From positions 5,704,001 to 5,768,000 of the forward strand of contig OY294069.1 in assembly GCA_958510875.1 (NCBI GenBank): a DNA stretch of 64,000 nt, written 5' to 3'. This document shows, piece by piece, positions 54,720 to 64,000 of this stretch. The notes under the pieces were generated by a model, which saw only the letters and a program-made list of their open reading frames with translations, ran no database searches and had not been told where the DNA came from. Made by a program: the position numbers and the translations under genes. This DNA comes from Endomychus coccineus. Taxonomy: Eukaryota; Arthropoda; Insecta; Coleoptera; Endomychidae. Each line of letters opens with the position of its first letter. Position 1 is the stretch's first letter.

Positions 54720-55703
54720 TAGTAGCTCAACACATTGAAAAGGTTGGCCACCCCTGTACTATGGTAACTCATGTCAGCACGAGTGGGATGGGCATTGCAA
54801 GGACTGTTATTGTTGCTCATACAAAACTAGAGTATTATTTCATTTGGGAGAGAGCCTATGAGAATAGACAAATCACAATCATAGTGAGCAACCTGACAGT
54901 GCTCAAGGCACTGGAGTCATACACAATCACCTCACAATGTGTACTTGATTGCGTCAAAGAACTAACGGCACTAGTAATGGACCCCAATAGAGTAACACTC
55001 GTTTGGGAGTCTGAAGAAACCAAACGAGAAAGTACAGAAACTGCCGTCGCACTCGCTAAAGTGGGGGCGGAAAAACCACTGATTGGACCAGAGCCAACCT
55101 GTGGCATTTCTCATGCCACAGCGAAATCTGTAATCAAAAAATGGCTCGAGATAGAGCACCGTGTCCACTGGAGGGAACTGCCCCGTATGTCGCACTCCAA
55201 GCGACTGATGGGAGATCTCCAGCAGCAACGAGGAAAAAAACTGCTGACGTTCAGCAGACAAGAAATACGGAATCTTATTGCATTCCGGACCGGACACGCC
55301 CCATGCAACAAACACCTCTACACGATGGGACTGGTAGATCAGCCCACTTGTAGGGGTTGCGGCGTGGAAGATGAGACACCTATGCATGTGCTGTGTCAGT
55401 GCACGGTATACACGTTAGGTCGTCGGACATACCTCGGTGACGATAAGACTACACCCGAGGAAATCAGAAGTGTCCCCTATATCAGGCTACTGAAATTCAT
55501 AGAATACACCGGACTGATGAGGGGGTAGAAACAAGTGAGGGCATAATGGGAATATAATGACCGTAGTGCTGTGGGGCTCCCCTAGGATGGAGAACCAACC
55601 TCACGGAGGAGGGGTTATAGTCGGTAGGAATCCGGCACACCCAGGGGCACGGGCACCCGAGTCGTCCATGTAAGATTTCCCCTCCTCAACGCAAAAAAAA
55701 AAA
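54720..55703 (+). mobile_element. Non-LTR retrotransposon 3' end with RNase H and poly(A)
   Basis: An RNase H and C-terminal coding part (54761-55528) is followed by a 160-bp 3' UTR rich in GC (GGCTCCCCTAGGATGGAG, GGGGCACGGGCACCCGAG) and an A run at 55693-55703. This is the usual end of a retrotransposed copy that was 5'-truncated on insertion. Confidence 0.85.
54761..55528 (+). pseudogene. Non-LTR RNase H / Zn-finger C-terminus, 255 codons open
   Basis: SNLTVLKALESYTI corresponds to the TDS..ALKAL strand of RNase H, with the catalytic Asp lost. VTLVWESEETKRESTETAVALAKVGA stands where VTLVWVPGHSGI.GNE.AD.LAK.GA is expected, so the catalytic His is also lost. KLLTFSRQEIRNLIAFRTGH, CNKHLYTMGLVDQPTCRGCG and EDETPMHVLCQC form the conserved C-terminal region with CCHC Zn ligands. 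The frame remained open over 255 codons in spite of a dead RNase H, which suggests fairly recent insertion of an already mutated lineage, or chance. It lacks the RT. Confidence 0.85.
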
Positions 55704-56132
55704 TTGTTTCATTTAATAAATAATTTTTAAGGATTTAACCCTAATCCGGAATAGATAAGTTCTCAAACATTTTTTGGTGTACCACATTCGAAATTGAGAC
55801 AAATTCACATTGTAATAATCAGTGATTCAGTCTAATTTAGATAATTCACAATATTCAATTATCGTATGTCCTAATTATTAAAATTAAACATACAACACAT
55901 TTGCTATACTCATTATAGTATAACAAATGTCATGACATGGTTGTCAATGCCGGCATGTCGGTCAACTTTCGCCGATCTAGAGCATTATTTTTTAAGTCCA
56001 TTAGATGATAGTAACAAGTTAGTTCAATATAGTCCTAAATAGTTCTTAGTTAGTCTTAGACAGTACCATGTGGTGAATATTAAAACCATACACATTTCGT
56101 ACTCAATATTGTGATTCCAACCATGTGCTCCA
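55704..56132. other. No gene seen
   Basis: AT-rich; nothing recognised. The following non-LTR fragment may begin within it. Confidence 0.45.
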
Positions 56133-56951
56133 ATGTCTAAGTTCCCTACGGAACTTTTCTGCCATAACCTAGCACCTGAAAATAGTGCAGATCTGGTGTC
56201 TGTTGATGAGGCTTTTGAGCGCATACAGGAAAATACCTTTGAATGGTTTTCAGGAAACGGGCTAGCTATGAATCGGGAAAAATTGGAGAAAATCGTTTTT
56301 AGTATGAGGCATGTTGACGACGCTAATGCAAAATTTCTAGGTGTGTATTTGGATTCGCGCCTTACCTGGAATGTTCATATCGACCATCTTGCAAAAAGAG
56401 TTAGTAAAAACGTATATCTTTTACGTCGATTGTCTGATTCTGTTTCATCAAATGTACTTAAAACAGCATATTTTGGTTTGTGTGAGTCTCAATTCAGATA
56501 CGCTATCATTGTTTGGGGAAACTGTGCTGAAATTCACAGAATTTTTAGTCTACAGCGAAGAGCAATTAGAATAATAGGTAACATTAACTATAGAGCTTGT
56601 TGCAAAAGCACATTCTCAAAACTGGACATTCTAACAATACCTGGCCTTTTTATTTTTGAATGCTTATCGTATGCTCACAAAAATGCTGAATTTGTCAGTT
56701 CAAATAGCGACATTCATCCGCATTATACCAGACACAAGGATGATATTCATTTGCCATTTTTCAGACTCAGCAGGTCACAAAACGGCCCGAATTTTCTTGC
56801 CTTCAAATTTTTTAACAGATTACCGATATGTATTCGTACTCTTCCATTTAACAAATTTAAAATTGTAATCAGATCTTACTTAGTAAAAAATGTATTGTAT
56901 AAAATAGATGATTTTTTTAATCTAAATTTTAATAATTTGTTAAGTGACTAA
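56133..56951 (+). pseudogene. Reverse transcriptase C-terminus of a CR1/jockey-type element
   Basis: SVDEAFERIQENTFEWFSGN is the helix after the catalytic FADD, which is missing. NREKLEKIVFSMRH follows, and AKFLGVYLDSRLTWNVHIDHL is the KFLGV.LD..L.W..HI motif. KTAYFGLCESQFRYAIIVWG is the thumb, and VYLLRRL and QRRAIRIIGNINYRACC lie on either side of it. The rest is the hydrophobic C-terminal tail ending VLYKIDDFFNLNF. The frame is intact from the truncation point to the stop, so this is one of the younger insertions here. Without the FADD half it is inactive. Confidence 0.85.
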
Positions 56952-57035
56952 TTTTGGTTTTTTATTAATTTGTATTTTGACTTTTATCTTTAAACTGACC
57001 TGTGCAAATAATGCTTATATTATATTAGCACCAAA

Positions 57036-57064
57036 TAAAGTACTCTACTCTACTCTACTCTACT
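57036..57064. repeat. (TACTC)n microsatellite tail
   Basis: Five to six TACTC units directly after the non-LTR 3' UTR; they belong to the element's 3' end and are not a telomere repeat. Confidence 0.85.
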
Positions 57065-58736
57065 CACCAAACTTGTTAGCTGATAAGACATGGCGTTCCT
57101 AGCTAGGAAGAAGGAACCTTTGTTCACATATTATAGGGTGACACTGCCAGGCATTCCATTAGCAATTATAACGTACCTCCAAACAAAGGAAATTATTATT
57201 AATGCCAAATATAGAATACAAACTGCGTAAGTATAAGTAATATTCAATGGCTAGCATGAATAGGTAGTTGAAAATGCGAGTATGATCCTGCTGTCGTTAC
57301 TTTATGCTTGGGATTAGCAAATTGTGCTGTATTTCTATTAATTTGATAGGAAATTGAAGGATTTTTCCAGTTTGGAAAATGTATCTTCTTCCCATACCAC
57401 CTAGGATGTATCCGTATACGGGCACCAAGTTTTAGAACTCTTAAAATAACAGTATCATAACCTATTCACTATATTGAAAAAACCTATACATCAAAAATGG
57501 CGATATAATCTCTGCTTGGTAGTTTCTTCATCGGTGAAACCCAAAAAAAAAACAATAAATGTTGTTACGTCAGTCTATTTGTTTCTTTTTACAACTTTCC
57601 AACGTGTCCCGAATGATTTCAATAATATTGTTGATATTGTATTAATGATGAAACTTATTGTCGTGTTTATCTCCTGAATCAGCGTAAACACAATTGATCC
57701 GTGTTTCGGGATGATGCCCTATCAAAATTGATGACACGCATTCGTATCATTTATTTTAATTCCTAGTTTAAATGTAAATTCGTACGCAAACTGAATGAGT
57801 CAGATGTATCTACATAAATGTACACATTCTGAACGGAAGTCATACATTCATGTAATATGTCTCGAAATTAATGTAGCACAGAATTACAAATACGTTTCTC
57901 ATAATATAAACCTCACAAACATGGTTTTGCGGTAAAAGGAGGTCATGCAATCGATTCCACTGAAAACGATCTAAGATTCCCGAGAAATGATCTTATAACA
58001 AAATATTCCCAAAATTATATTTCCAAACTGCACATTGATGGTTATCGTTGGAAATAATACATGGAGTAACAAAAAACAGGTCATCCCTTATATTGTTTAG
58101 TTTTGGCCCCAGAATATGACTATTCAGCCTAACCTATCTGTCTTTAAATCAGCTTTCCTTAAACGATACAGGGTGTTAGATTTCAAAATCGATTTTCCAT
58201 GTGCCAGTTTGATATTCGGTAGAACCCCTAAAATGTATTATCATAAACGACGATTGAAAAACAAGCGTAAATGAACGTTGTCTTCCAAATGTCGTAACTT
58301 AGAGTACCAAGACCAATACAAGCACAGGTATAGGACGATCAATGTGTATGAGAAAGAAAGAAAGAGAGAGAGAGAGAGACTGCGCATTTTGTATGTCAAA
58401 AGACTATTACAGTACACCGGGTAGATATTTAATACCGATGTTTATGTATACATATCTGGATACAGCTAACATCCGTAGGAACAGAAGATATATCCCAAAT
58501 GGTTCAGAAACGGCTAAGTACATGGAAAGACGTCGAAGTTTACCCTGTTACTAAATATTTATTCGAATTGACAACATGAGCTTACAACTTTATGTATTAT
58601 TCTATTTTACTGTTAAAATTATTGAGACAATCTAGCTCACTTTCATGATATCACAGTATTTGATTCAATCTAACTATGTCACGTCATTCAAATCTCAGAG
58701 TAAGAATTACAATATTTCACTTATACTACGTATACG
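57065..58736. other. No gene seen; (GA)n microsatellite
   Basis: A GAAAGAAAGAAAGAGAGAGAGAGAGAG run lies at about 58353-58379 (described, not listed in full). AT-rich otherwise. Confidence 0.5.
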
Positions 58737-58738
58737 TA

Positions 58739-59003
58739 CAGGGTGTCCCACGACGTTTTGACAGTCCAATTTCTTGAAAACCGTTAATATGACATGTATG
58801 AAATTTGGCAGATATAAACAGTCGAAACTGATGCTTATATTTATTATAAAATGACTTCCGTTTTCCAGTCATTTCGGGTCACGTGACCCCAACATAATTT
58901 TTTTAAATGGGACAACCGGTATAATATTACAATTTTGGATATGTCATTCAAAAACAAATTCAACGATACCACACTTGTCATCATTGTATTGTGCAGTAAT
59001 GAT
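58739..59003. repeat. Left terminal inverted repeat of the DD41D element
   Basis: Shares with 60357-60622 the blocks CAGTCCAATTTCT, GGGTCACGTGACCC, GGGACAACCGGTATAA and GTGCAGTAATGAT in inverted order. GGGTCACGTGACCC is itself a palindrome. Frames at 58935-59162 and 60334-60627 are by-products of the repeats. Confidence 0.9.
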
Positions 59004-59197
59004 AATAAGGGCTATTTATTTTTACTAAATTTATTAACGCAATACTTTGCACTCAAAAATTTAGGTGGCAATGAAACGAATAACTATTATAGCAACGACA
59101 TAGGTTGTCATTCAGTATTGTTAGGTGAGATTTATTCAAGAACTGTCATTAATTATCAGTAATAATTTTGTGAAGACACTGTAATAATAAGTAAATA

Positions 59198-60243
59198 ATG
59201 CCTTCAATTTTTACTTACGATGAATATGTTGACATGCTGCTTATTTATGGAGAATGTGGACAACACAAAACTCATGCTAAAGGCTTGTACAGAAATCGTT
59301 TTCCTCATAGAATAACTCCAAGCAAAAATACTTTTGCCTATGTTGAACGAAAGCTAAGAACTGGTTCTTTTCCAAGCGGTAAAAATCAAGTTCCTCGTCA
59401 AAAGACCGCTCAGACAGATGACAATGTGATACATATTTTGGCTTATCTTCAGGTAAATCCACACACCTCAATACGATTTCTTGAACAAGAATTACAAATA
59501 AGTAGAAGTTCAATACAAAGAGTATTAAAAAATCACAAATACCATCCTTATAAAATACATTTAACACAAGGTTTAGTCCCTGCAGATCCTGAAAGGAGAT
59601 TAAATTTTATTGCTGAAATGTTATTACAAAGTAATGGTGACCCTTCTTTTTTAGGAAAAACATTATGGAGTGATGGAAGTAGATTTCATAACAATGGTAT
59701 TGTTAATCGCCAAAATTGTCATTATTGGTCGCAGGAGAATCCAAAGTGGATGCGCGAAACCAATTTTCAAACAATATGGGGAATCAATGTTTGGTGCGGT
59801 TGATTGGTCCCTATTTTTATGAAGGAACATTAACGGGGCAAAGACTCAAAACACTCCACCAGAATTACTTGAAGATATTCCCTTACATGGAAGGCAAACA
59901 ATATGGTGGCAGCAAGATGGAGCATCTCCTCACTTTTTTGGGCCAGTTAGAGAATATCTTAATAACACATTTCCTGAAAAATGGATTGGTCGAAATGGTG
60001 CGATTCTGTGGCCACCCCGTTCTCCGGATGTTACACCCTTAGATTTCTTTCTCTGGGGTTTCTTAAAAGGTCGAGTTTATGTCACACCCCCGACTGATTT
60101 AGATGATTTAAAGGATAAAATAAGACAGGCATGTCGGACCGTAACACCCGAAATGATTGCAGCAGCACTTACAAGAAATCTTTTAAAAAGGTTTGAACAT
60201 TGTGTCAATGTACATGGTCATCAATTTGAACATTTTCTTTAAT
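59198..60243 (+). pseudogene. DD41D transposase, two frameshifts
   Basis: Starts MPSIFTYDEYVDMLLIYGECG, a DUF4817-type HTH. A second HTH follows (NPHTSIRFLEQELQISRSSIQRVL). The first catalytic Asp is in TLWSDGSRF. After WMRETNFQTIWGINVWCG the frame shifts into LIGPYFYEGTLTG and again near 59852 into ELLEDIPLHGRQTMWWQQDGASPHF, which has the second Asp. PPRSPDVTPLDFFLWG carries the third Asp. I count 41 residues between the second and third Asp, hence DD41D. C-terminus HCVNVHGHQFEHFL before TAA. It cuts and pastes the element at TA sites in its intact form. Catalytic residues are all present; only the shifts break it. Confidence 0.88.
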
Positions 60244-60356
60244 TTTTTTAATTACTTGTACTTTTTAATTCCCTGTGTTACGTTTTTTAATAAAATAATT
60301 TATTTTTGGTAGCTACTATTTGAATCTATACAGATGTTAATAGATAATAGGGGCAT

Positions 60357-60622
60357 ATCATTACTGCACAATACAATGATGATAAGTGTGGTATTGTTGA
60401 ATTTGTTTTTGAATGACATATCCAAAATTGTAATATTATACCGGTTGTCCCATTTAAAAAAATTATGTTGGGGTCACGTGACCCGAAATGACAGGAAAAA
60501 CGGAAGTCATTTTATAATAAATATAAGCATCAGTTTCGACTGTCTATATCTGCCAAATTTCATGTATGTCATATCAACAGTTTTCGAGAAATTGGACTGT
60601 CAAAACGTTGTGGGACACTCTG
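60357..60622. repeat. Right terminal inverted repeat of the DD41D element
   Basis: Inverted partner of 58739-59003; ends with GGGACACTCTG followed by the TA duplication. Confidence 0.9.
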
Positions 60623-60624
60623 TA

Positions 60625-63310
60625 TAGTTAGGGGAGTAAAATGTATAGATCTACCTTCCCGAATCGACCACTAACGATTAATCAACGGACACCTGAAAGT
60701 TCACGATGGCACATACTGAGAACAAATATGAATTTACTGAGAGAAATAATCATAAGAGAGAGAGAGTAAATTTACTGGTTTGCGGGAAATTGTAAACTCT
60801 GTATTCAAGAATAGTAATTTATATGGCTTTACTCGCGTGTACCTCGATGTTCGTTCTCTCTATTTCAATGGGCGCCTATTTTTAGAATAATGATCAGAGT
60901 GAGAGAGAGAAATAAACTGTTAGTTTTGAAATTCCGGTTTACAAGGACGGGAAAATTCTGCCGTGCGCCTAATAACGTTCAAGCGTTTTCATTTCCACGC
61001 TAACAACCAGCCTGAGGTGATCATTATAACGTGTGTATTTTTAATTCTATCAACAACGACTGAATTATATCGTGGACAGATTGGAATTTTCTTACTGGGA
61101 AATTGTGATTTCGTGTATTTCCATTAGCATAACTAATATCAATTAGCATAGTTTATAAAAAGAACAAGATATAAAGCCAATGGAATTGATTCGATTTTTA
61201 CAAAGGCAGACACAAATAATACAGCTCACATCTGTTAAGATATTCAACTCAAAAATCACCTCCAAACTCACAATCTACTTCGATTAATGTGTATTAAGTA
61301 AATTTGATGAGAATTTTCAGCGCGGAATGAAGATATGCATTAATGTATCACCTGTGTAAGAGTTTAATCCCCTATTCATAATTTTTTTTCAAAAAATTTC
61401 AATAAATAAGAAGAAGAGAACAAGAATTTTAGGAGTTACCAGATGTTTTCTGTTCCATATTTAAGCGTGAGAAATAGTAAAAAAAATTCTAAAATAAACA
61501 TAAATTAGTTCACACCCGCTCCAAATAAAGTGATAGATTCTATATCAGGTCAGGGTGAAAATGGTTTCAATAATTTCTCACAACTTTCAGTTTCAGAGAG
61601 GAATTAGATGTAGAGTAATTCGTAAAGCTATCAAGCGAAAATACCCAAAACAGGACGGGATACAAATCGACTAGCTTTGCTGATTTATGACAAATTTCAC
61701 TGTTAAGCCAGACGATTAGATAACAGAATGTCCAGAACTGCTGTGATCGGATGTGGAAATTTTAAGCATCTTCGTTCCATACATTACATAATTAATCAAA
61801 TAGTTGAACGTGACAACGTCATAAGAAAATACTGATGATGATTATTTTCTAATAATAAATTTTATATTGACATTATTTCTTTCAGCAAGTAAACTGAATA
61901 AAAGTTGTTTTTCAATTAGTTAGTTAATTATTGTTGCAAATTTAATTGTAATTTGTTGTAAAAAAGTAATAATTTTGAATAATTTATTATAAGGATAAAC
62001 TGTGATTAAATTATTGTTCATAAATCTTAAATTTAAAATTTAAAATTTGGAAACATCATTAAAATTTTTGTAACTCTAGCTTTTAAAGAGCCCGCCTCAA
62101 TGTGTTTGATATAGGAGAAAATTGTTCCCTTTGACGGCTGGCTGATCCAACCTGTCATTTCAGACACGTTGTTATGATATGTGGAAGATTTAACATTTAT
62201 GTTTTAATTTTTTGAAATCATAGCTACGCTCGATAATTATTTCGATCGAATAGTAAAGCAATTGATTTTTTACTCATCGTGAAATAGTTCTGTTAACTCA
62301 TTGTTATAGTTTTGTCAATTATAGCATAACCTACAATCGCTGCACTAGCGGACCGATGCTATTTATTTTAATGATGGAAGCACGAATATTCGACAATATA
62401 TCACTGAACATATATTCAATATCGAAAGAATCATTACCTCTATCGCCGCAATTATCGTTGCTATAAACAGTTGACACCACATTCACCTTTCACTGCACTA
62501 TTCATACTTGACGAAAACATGTAAATGTATTATTGTATAGCAGCTGTCCAAGCGGACGCATCGCTCACTCAAGTAGGAGAGCTCGCTTGCACTTCAAGCC
62601 TTAAATGGAACGCCGTAGAACGAGGTAACGCCGCATGAGTCATGTTTTTTCGTGCGTGCAGCCGGCTCCATCGAATTATAAAACGTTGTCACGTCAATAA
62701 TTAGTAAAGAAGGAAATCATTTGCTTATATTTATAAAAGGGCAGATATGCTTAGAAATATCCACCGAAAACATTCTGAATTAGGGGCCTCAAGAGGGGGT
62801 AATAATTATTAGCTGTCTTATTGCTTATTGGTTTAATTATTCTTCCAAATTAACTATAAATATCATTGATACAAACTTATAAGCAGGATAACTATAAGTA
62901 AATTTATTGATTGAACAATTCGAGGATCCTTCTCCCAATTGTAGATTGGTTTTTGGGTAGAAGGAAGCATTATAAAAAACAGGAGAAATGCCAAAAACGT
63001 TATATATATTATATTTTCTAATTCGAATCAGTCTCTTGGAAAATCACGGTATGGCCGAGTATCCAGATCAGACTTTGTTCTTGTAGCCTAGGCAACCTTT
63101 TTGACAGTTCCATATCGATCTTGAATTGCAACGATGATGGGTGTTAATCGGCTTTGTGTATTTGGTTTCGTTTTCTTATGGGATGCGGTGGTAGTATTTA
63201 TGCATACAGACGAACAGACGGCGTGTTTCATGACTTGAACAGATTTTGTCTGATTCGCTTCCGTTCGTCATTTCATATACCATTGGTTAAGTAGATTCAG
63301 GTGGTTTTGC
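60625..63310. other. No gene recognised; CpG-richer stretch at 62.54-62.70 kb
   Basis: Long AT-rich interval without a transposon protein. 62540-62700 is richer in CpG (caagcggacgcatcgctc, cgtgcgtgcagccggctcc) and followed by ATTATAAAACG, which could be a core promoter; this is only a guess. Short GAGAGA runs occur at about 60755 and 60900. Confidence 0.4.
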
Positions 63311-63312
63311 AG

Positions 63313-63407
63313 CTACAAAATTCGTCGGCGAATGAAGCTATTCGAGAATTAGGTGTTCCAGGTATATCGGCCGCAACAAAAAGAGCAATAACAGTGAATA
63401 TGGATAA
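63313..63407 (+). CDS. Candidate internal exon, product unknown
   Basis: A 95-nt segment lies between acceptor ggtggttttgcag and a perfect GTAAGT donor. In the open phase it reads LQNSSANEAIRELGVPG and then ISAATKRAITVNMD, low in AT-driven residues and with balanced composition, unlike random frames here. I do not recognise the protein. No upstream partner was found. If real, it belongs to a plus-strand gene extending past the window's right edge. Confidence 0.45.
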
Positions 63408-63417
63408 GTAAGTTTTG

Positions 63418-63442
63418 AAAACCACCTTAGAAAGGTGGTTTT
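63418..63442 (+). other. Perfect 9-bp hairpin just inside the intron
   Basis: AAAACCACC and GGTGGTTTT, separated by TTAGAAA, form a perfect stem starting 10 nt after the predicted donor GT. It could affect donor use, or be chance. Confidence 0.4.
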
Positions 63443-64000
63443 ATTTTATTTATTTGCAGAGTAGCCCTTTATGTCACATCCTGGTGGATGCTTGGGAGAT
63501 AATAAATGTCTTCTCTTCAAGGCATTTTGAGCTATGTTGCCGTGGCGTCATAGTTCTTGTCTTTGGCATATTTAACTTCATAATACATGTATTTTCATAG
63601 TCTTCATCAAGGTGAAACCCGTGAGGTTCGTTATTCCAGAACGAAGTTAAATGTTTGTCGGAAAGTGCTCTACAGTTACAATCAGATCATGGACAGTTTT
63701 AATTCCTGATATCATTCAATTAGGATAATATCGATGAAGTGTGATGTCGGAGCCAGAAATGATGAAGTACTTATATTTTGGGAGTTGTAACCTTTTACAT
63801 GGACTTCCTGATACGGACAATAACACTCTGTGACCTTCGTGCGAATTCACCCTCGCTTTTATCTGACCCCGTTATTATTAGAAACAGCTATTATAGGATC
63901 TTTGATATTTCATTAATATAGAATTCGATCTAATCGAATCTCCAATGTACGATTTGAACATGCAATTGCCTCTTCAGTGACCAATTCTGGTTATTAGATC
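63443..64000. other. No gene seen
   Basis: Presumed intron or intergenic AT-rich sequence to the window end. Confidence 0.5.

Larger units (their letters stand above)
56133..57064 (+). mobile_element. Non-LTR retrotransposon 3' end with (TACTC)n tail
   Basis: A 272-codon frame of RT C-terminus is followed by a short AT-rich 3' UTR (AATAAAG at 57036) and a tail of about five TACTC units. A microsatellite 3' tail in place of poly(A) is usual in CR1, L2 and I-type non-LTR elements. Confidence 0.85.
58739..60622 (+). mobile_element. DD41D (rosa-like) Tc1/mariner-superfamily element, nearly complete
   Basis: The left end CAGGGTGTCCCACGACG (58739) and right end CGTTGTGGGACACTCTG (60622) bound 1884 bp, and TA directly flanks both ends (58737-58738 and 60623-60624). 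The terminal inverted repeats are about 265 bp (58739-59003 and 60357-60622) with few mismatches. One transposase gene lies between with two frameshifts. This is the best preserved DNA transposon in the window. Confidence 0.92.

Noticed and set aside
54856..55387. Antisense and shifted frames of 66-138 codons
   Set aside because: Shadows of the non-LTR RNase H frame on the plus strand.
57036..57064. Telomere-type simple repeat
   Set aside because: TACTC units are not an insect telomere motif and follow directly on a non-LTR 3' UTR.

Overview
The window is animal, almost certainly arthropod (insect), nuclear DNA. It is AT-rich, has spliceosomal exon signals and no bacterial operon structure, and is dominated by old, nested transposable elements of kinds typical of insect genomes. 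These are Penelope-like elements (PLEs) with hammerhead-ribozyme motifs, several non-LTR retrotransposon clades, Tc1/mariner-type elements including a DD41D element, a P-superfamily relic, a MULE relic with a FLYWCH-like finger, a Helentron and a tRNA-derived SINE. The order cannot be fixed from the sequence; a beetle is only a guess.

The one well supported host gene is on the minus strand between about 10.7 and 4.05 kb. A 951-nt coding exon (ATG at 10675) ends in a consensus donor. It is followed by exons of 67 nt, 100 nt and a short last exon. Each has a good acceptor and donor, and the reading phases fit across all three junctions. The product is a Ser/Arg-rich, probably intracellular protein that I do not recognise. 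Its introns carry non-LTR fragments, a mariner relic, a 480-bp foldback MITE and a PLE end. Two weaker exon candidates lie on the plus strand (14.85 and 63.3 kb), together with a possible micro-exon at 40.97 kb.

Layout: 1-3.4 kb holds PLE-1 terminal repeats and a compact PLE with inverted arms. The host gene with its element-filled introns runs from 4 to 10.7 kb. From 11.7 to 20.8 kb there are Tc1/mariner relics, PLE-3 copies and the MULE relic. From 21.8 to 31.9 kb there are PLE-2, a CpG-rich segment, a SINE, the longest PLE-3 pol region, a P/THAP relic and non-LTR fragments. From 33 to 46 kb there are scattered non-LTR RNase H and RT relics, PLE-2 and an 87-bp exact tandem duplication. From 47.7 to 49.1 kb lies an inverted-repeat-bounded element with a decayed nuclease-like gene. 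From 50.4 to 57.1 kb there is an R2-like 3' part, a Helentron with a C-terminal endonuclease, and two non-LTR 3' ends. From 58.7 to 60.6 kb there is a nearly intact DD41D element with 265-bp inverted repeats and TA duplications. The rest is quiet, apart from the exon candidate at 63.3 kb.

The recurring theme is self-cleaving RNA: three PLE families each carry a different hammerhead or hammerhead-like core in their terminal repeats, at about a dozen places. All assignments come from reading motifs by eye; no alignment or database search was run.
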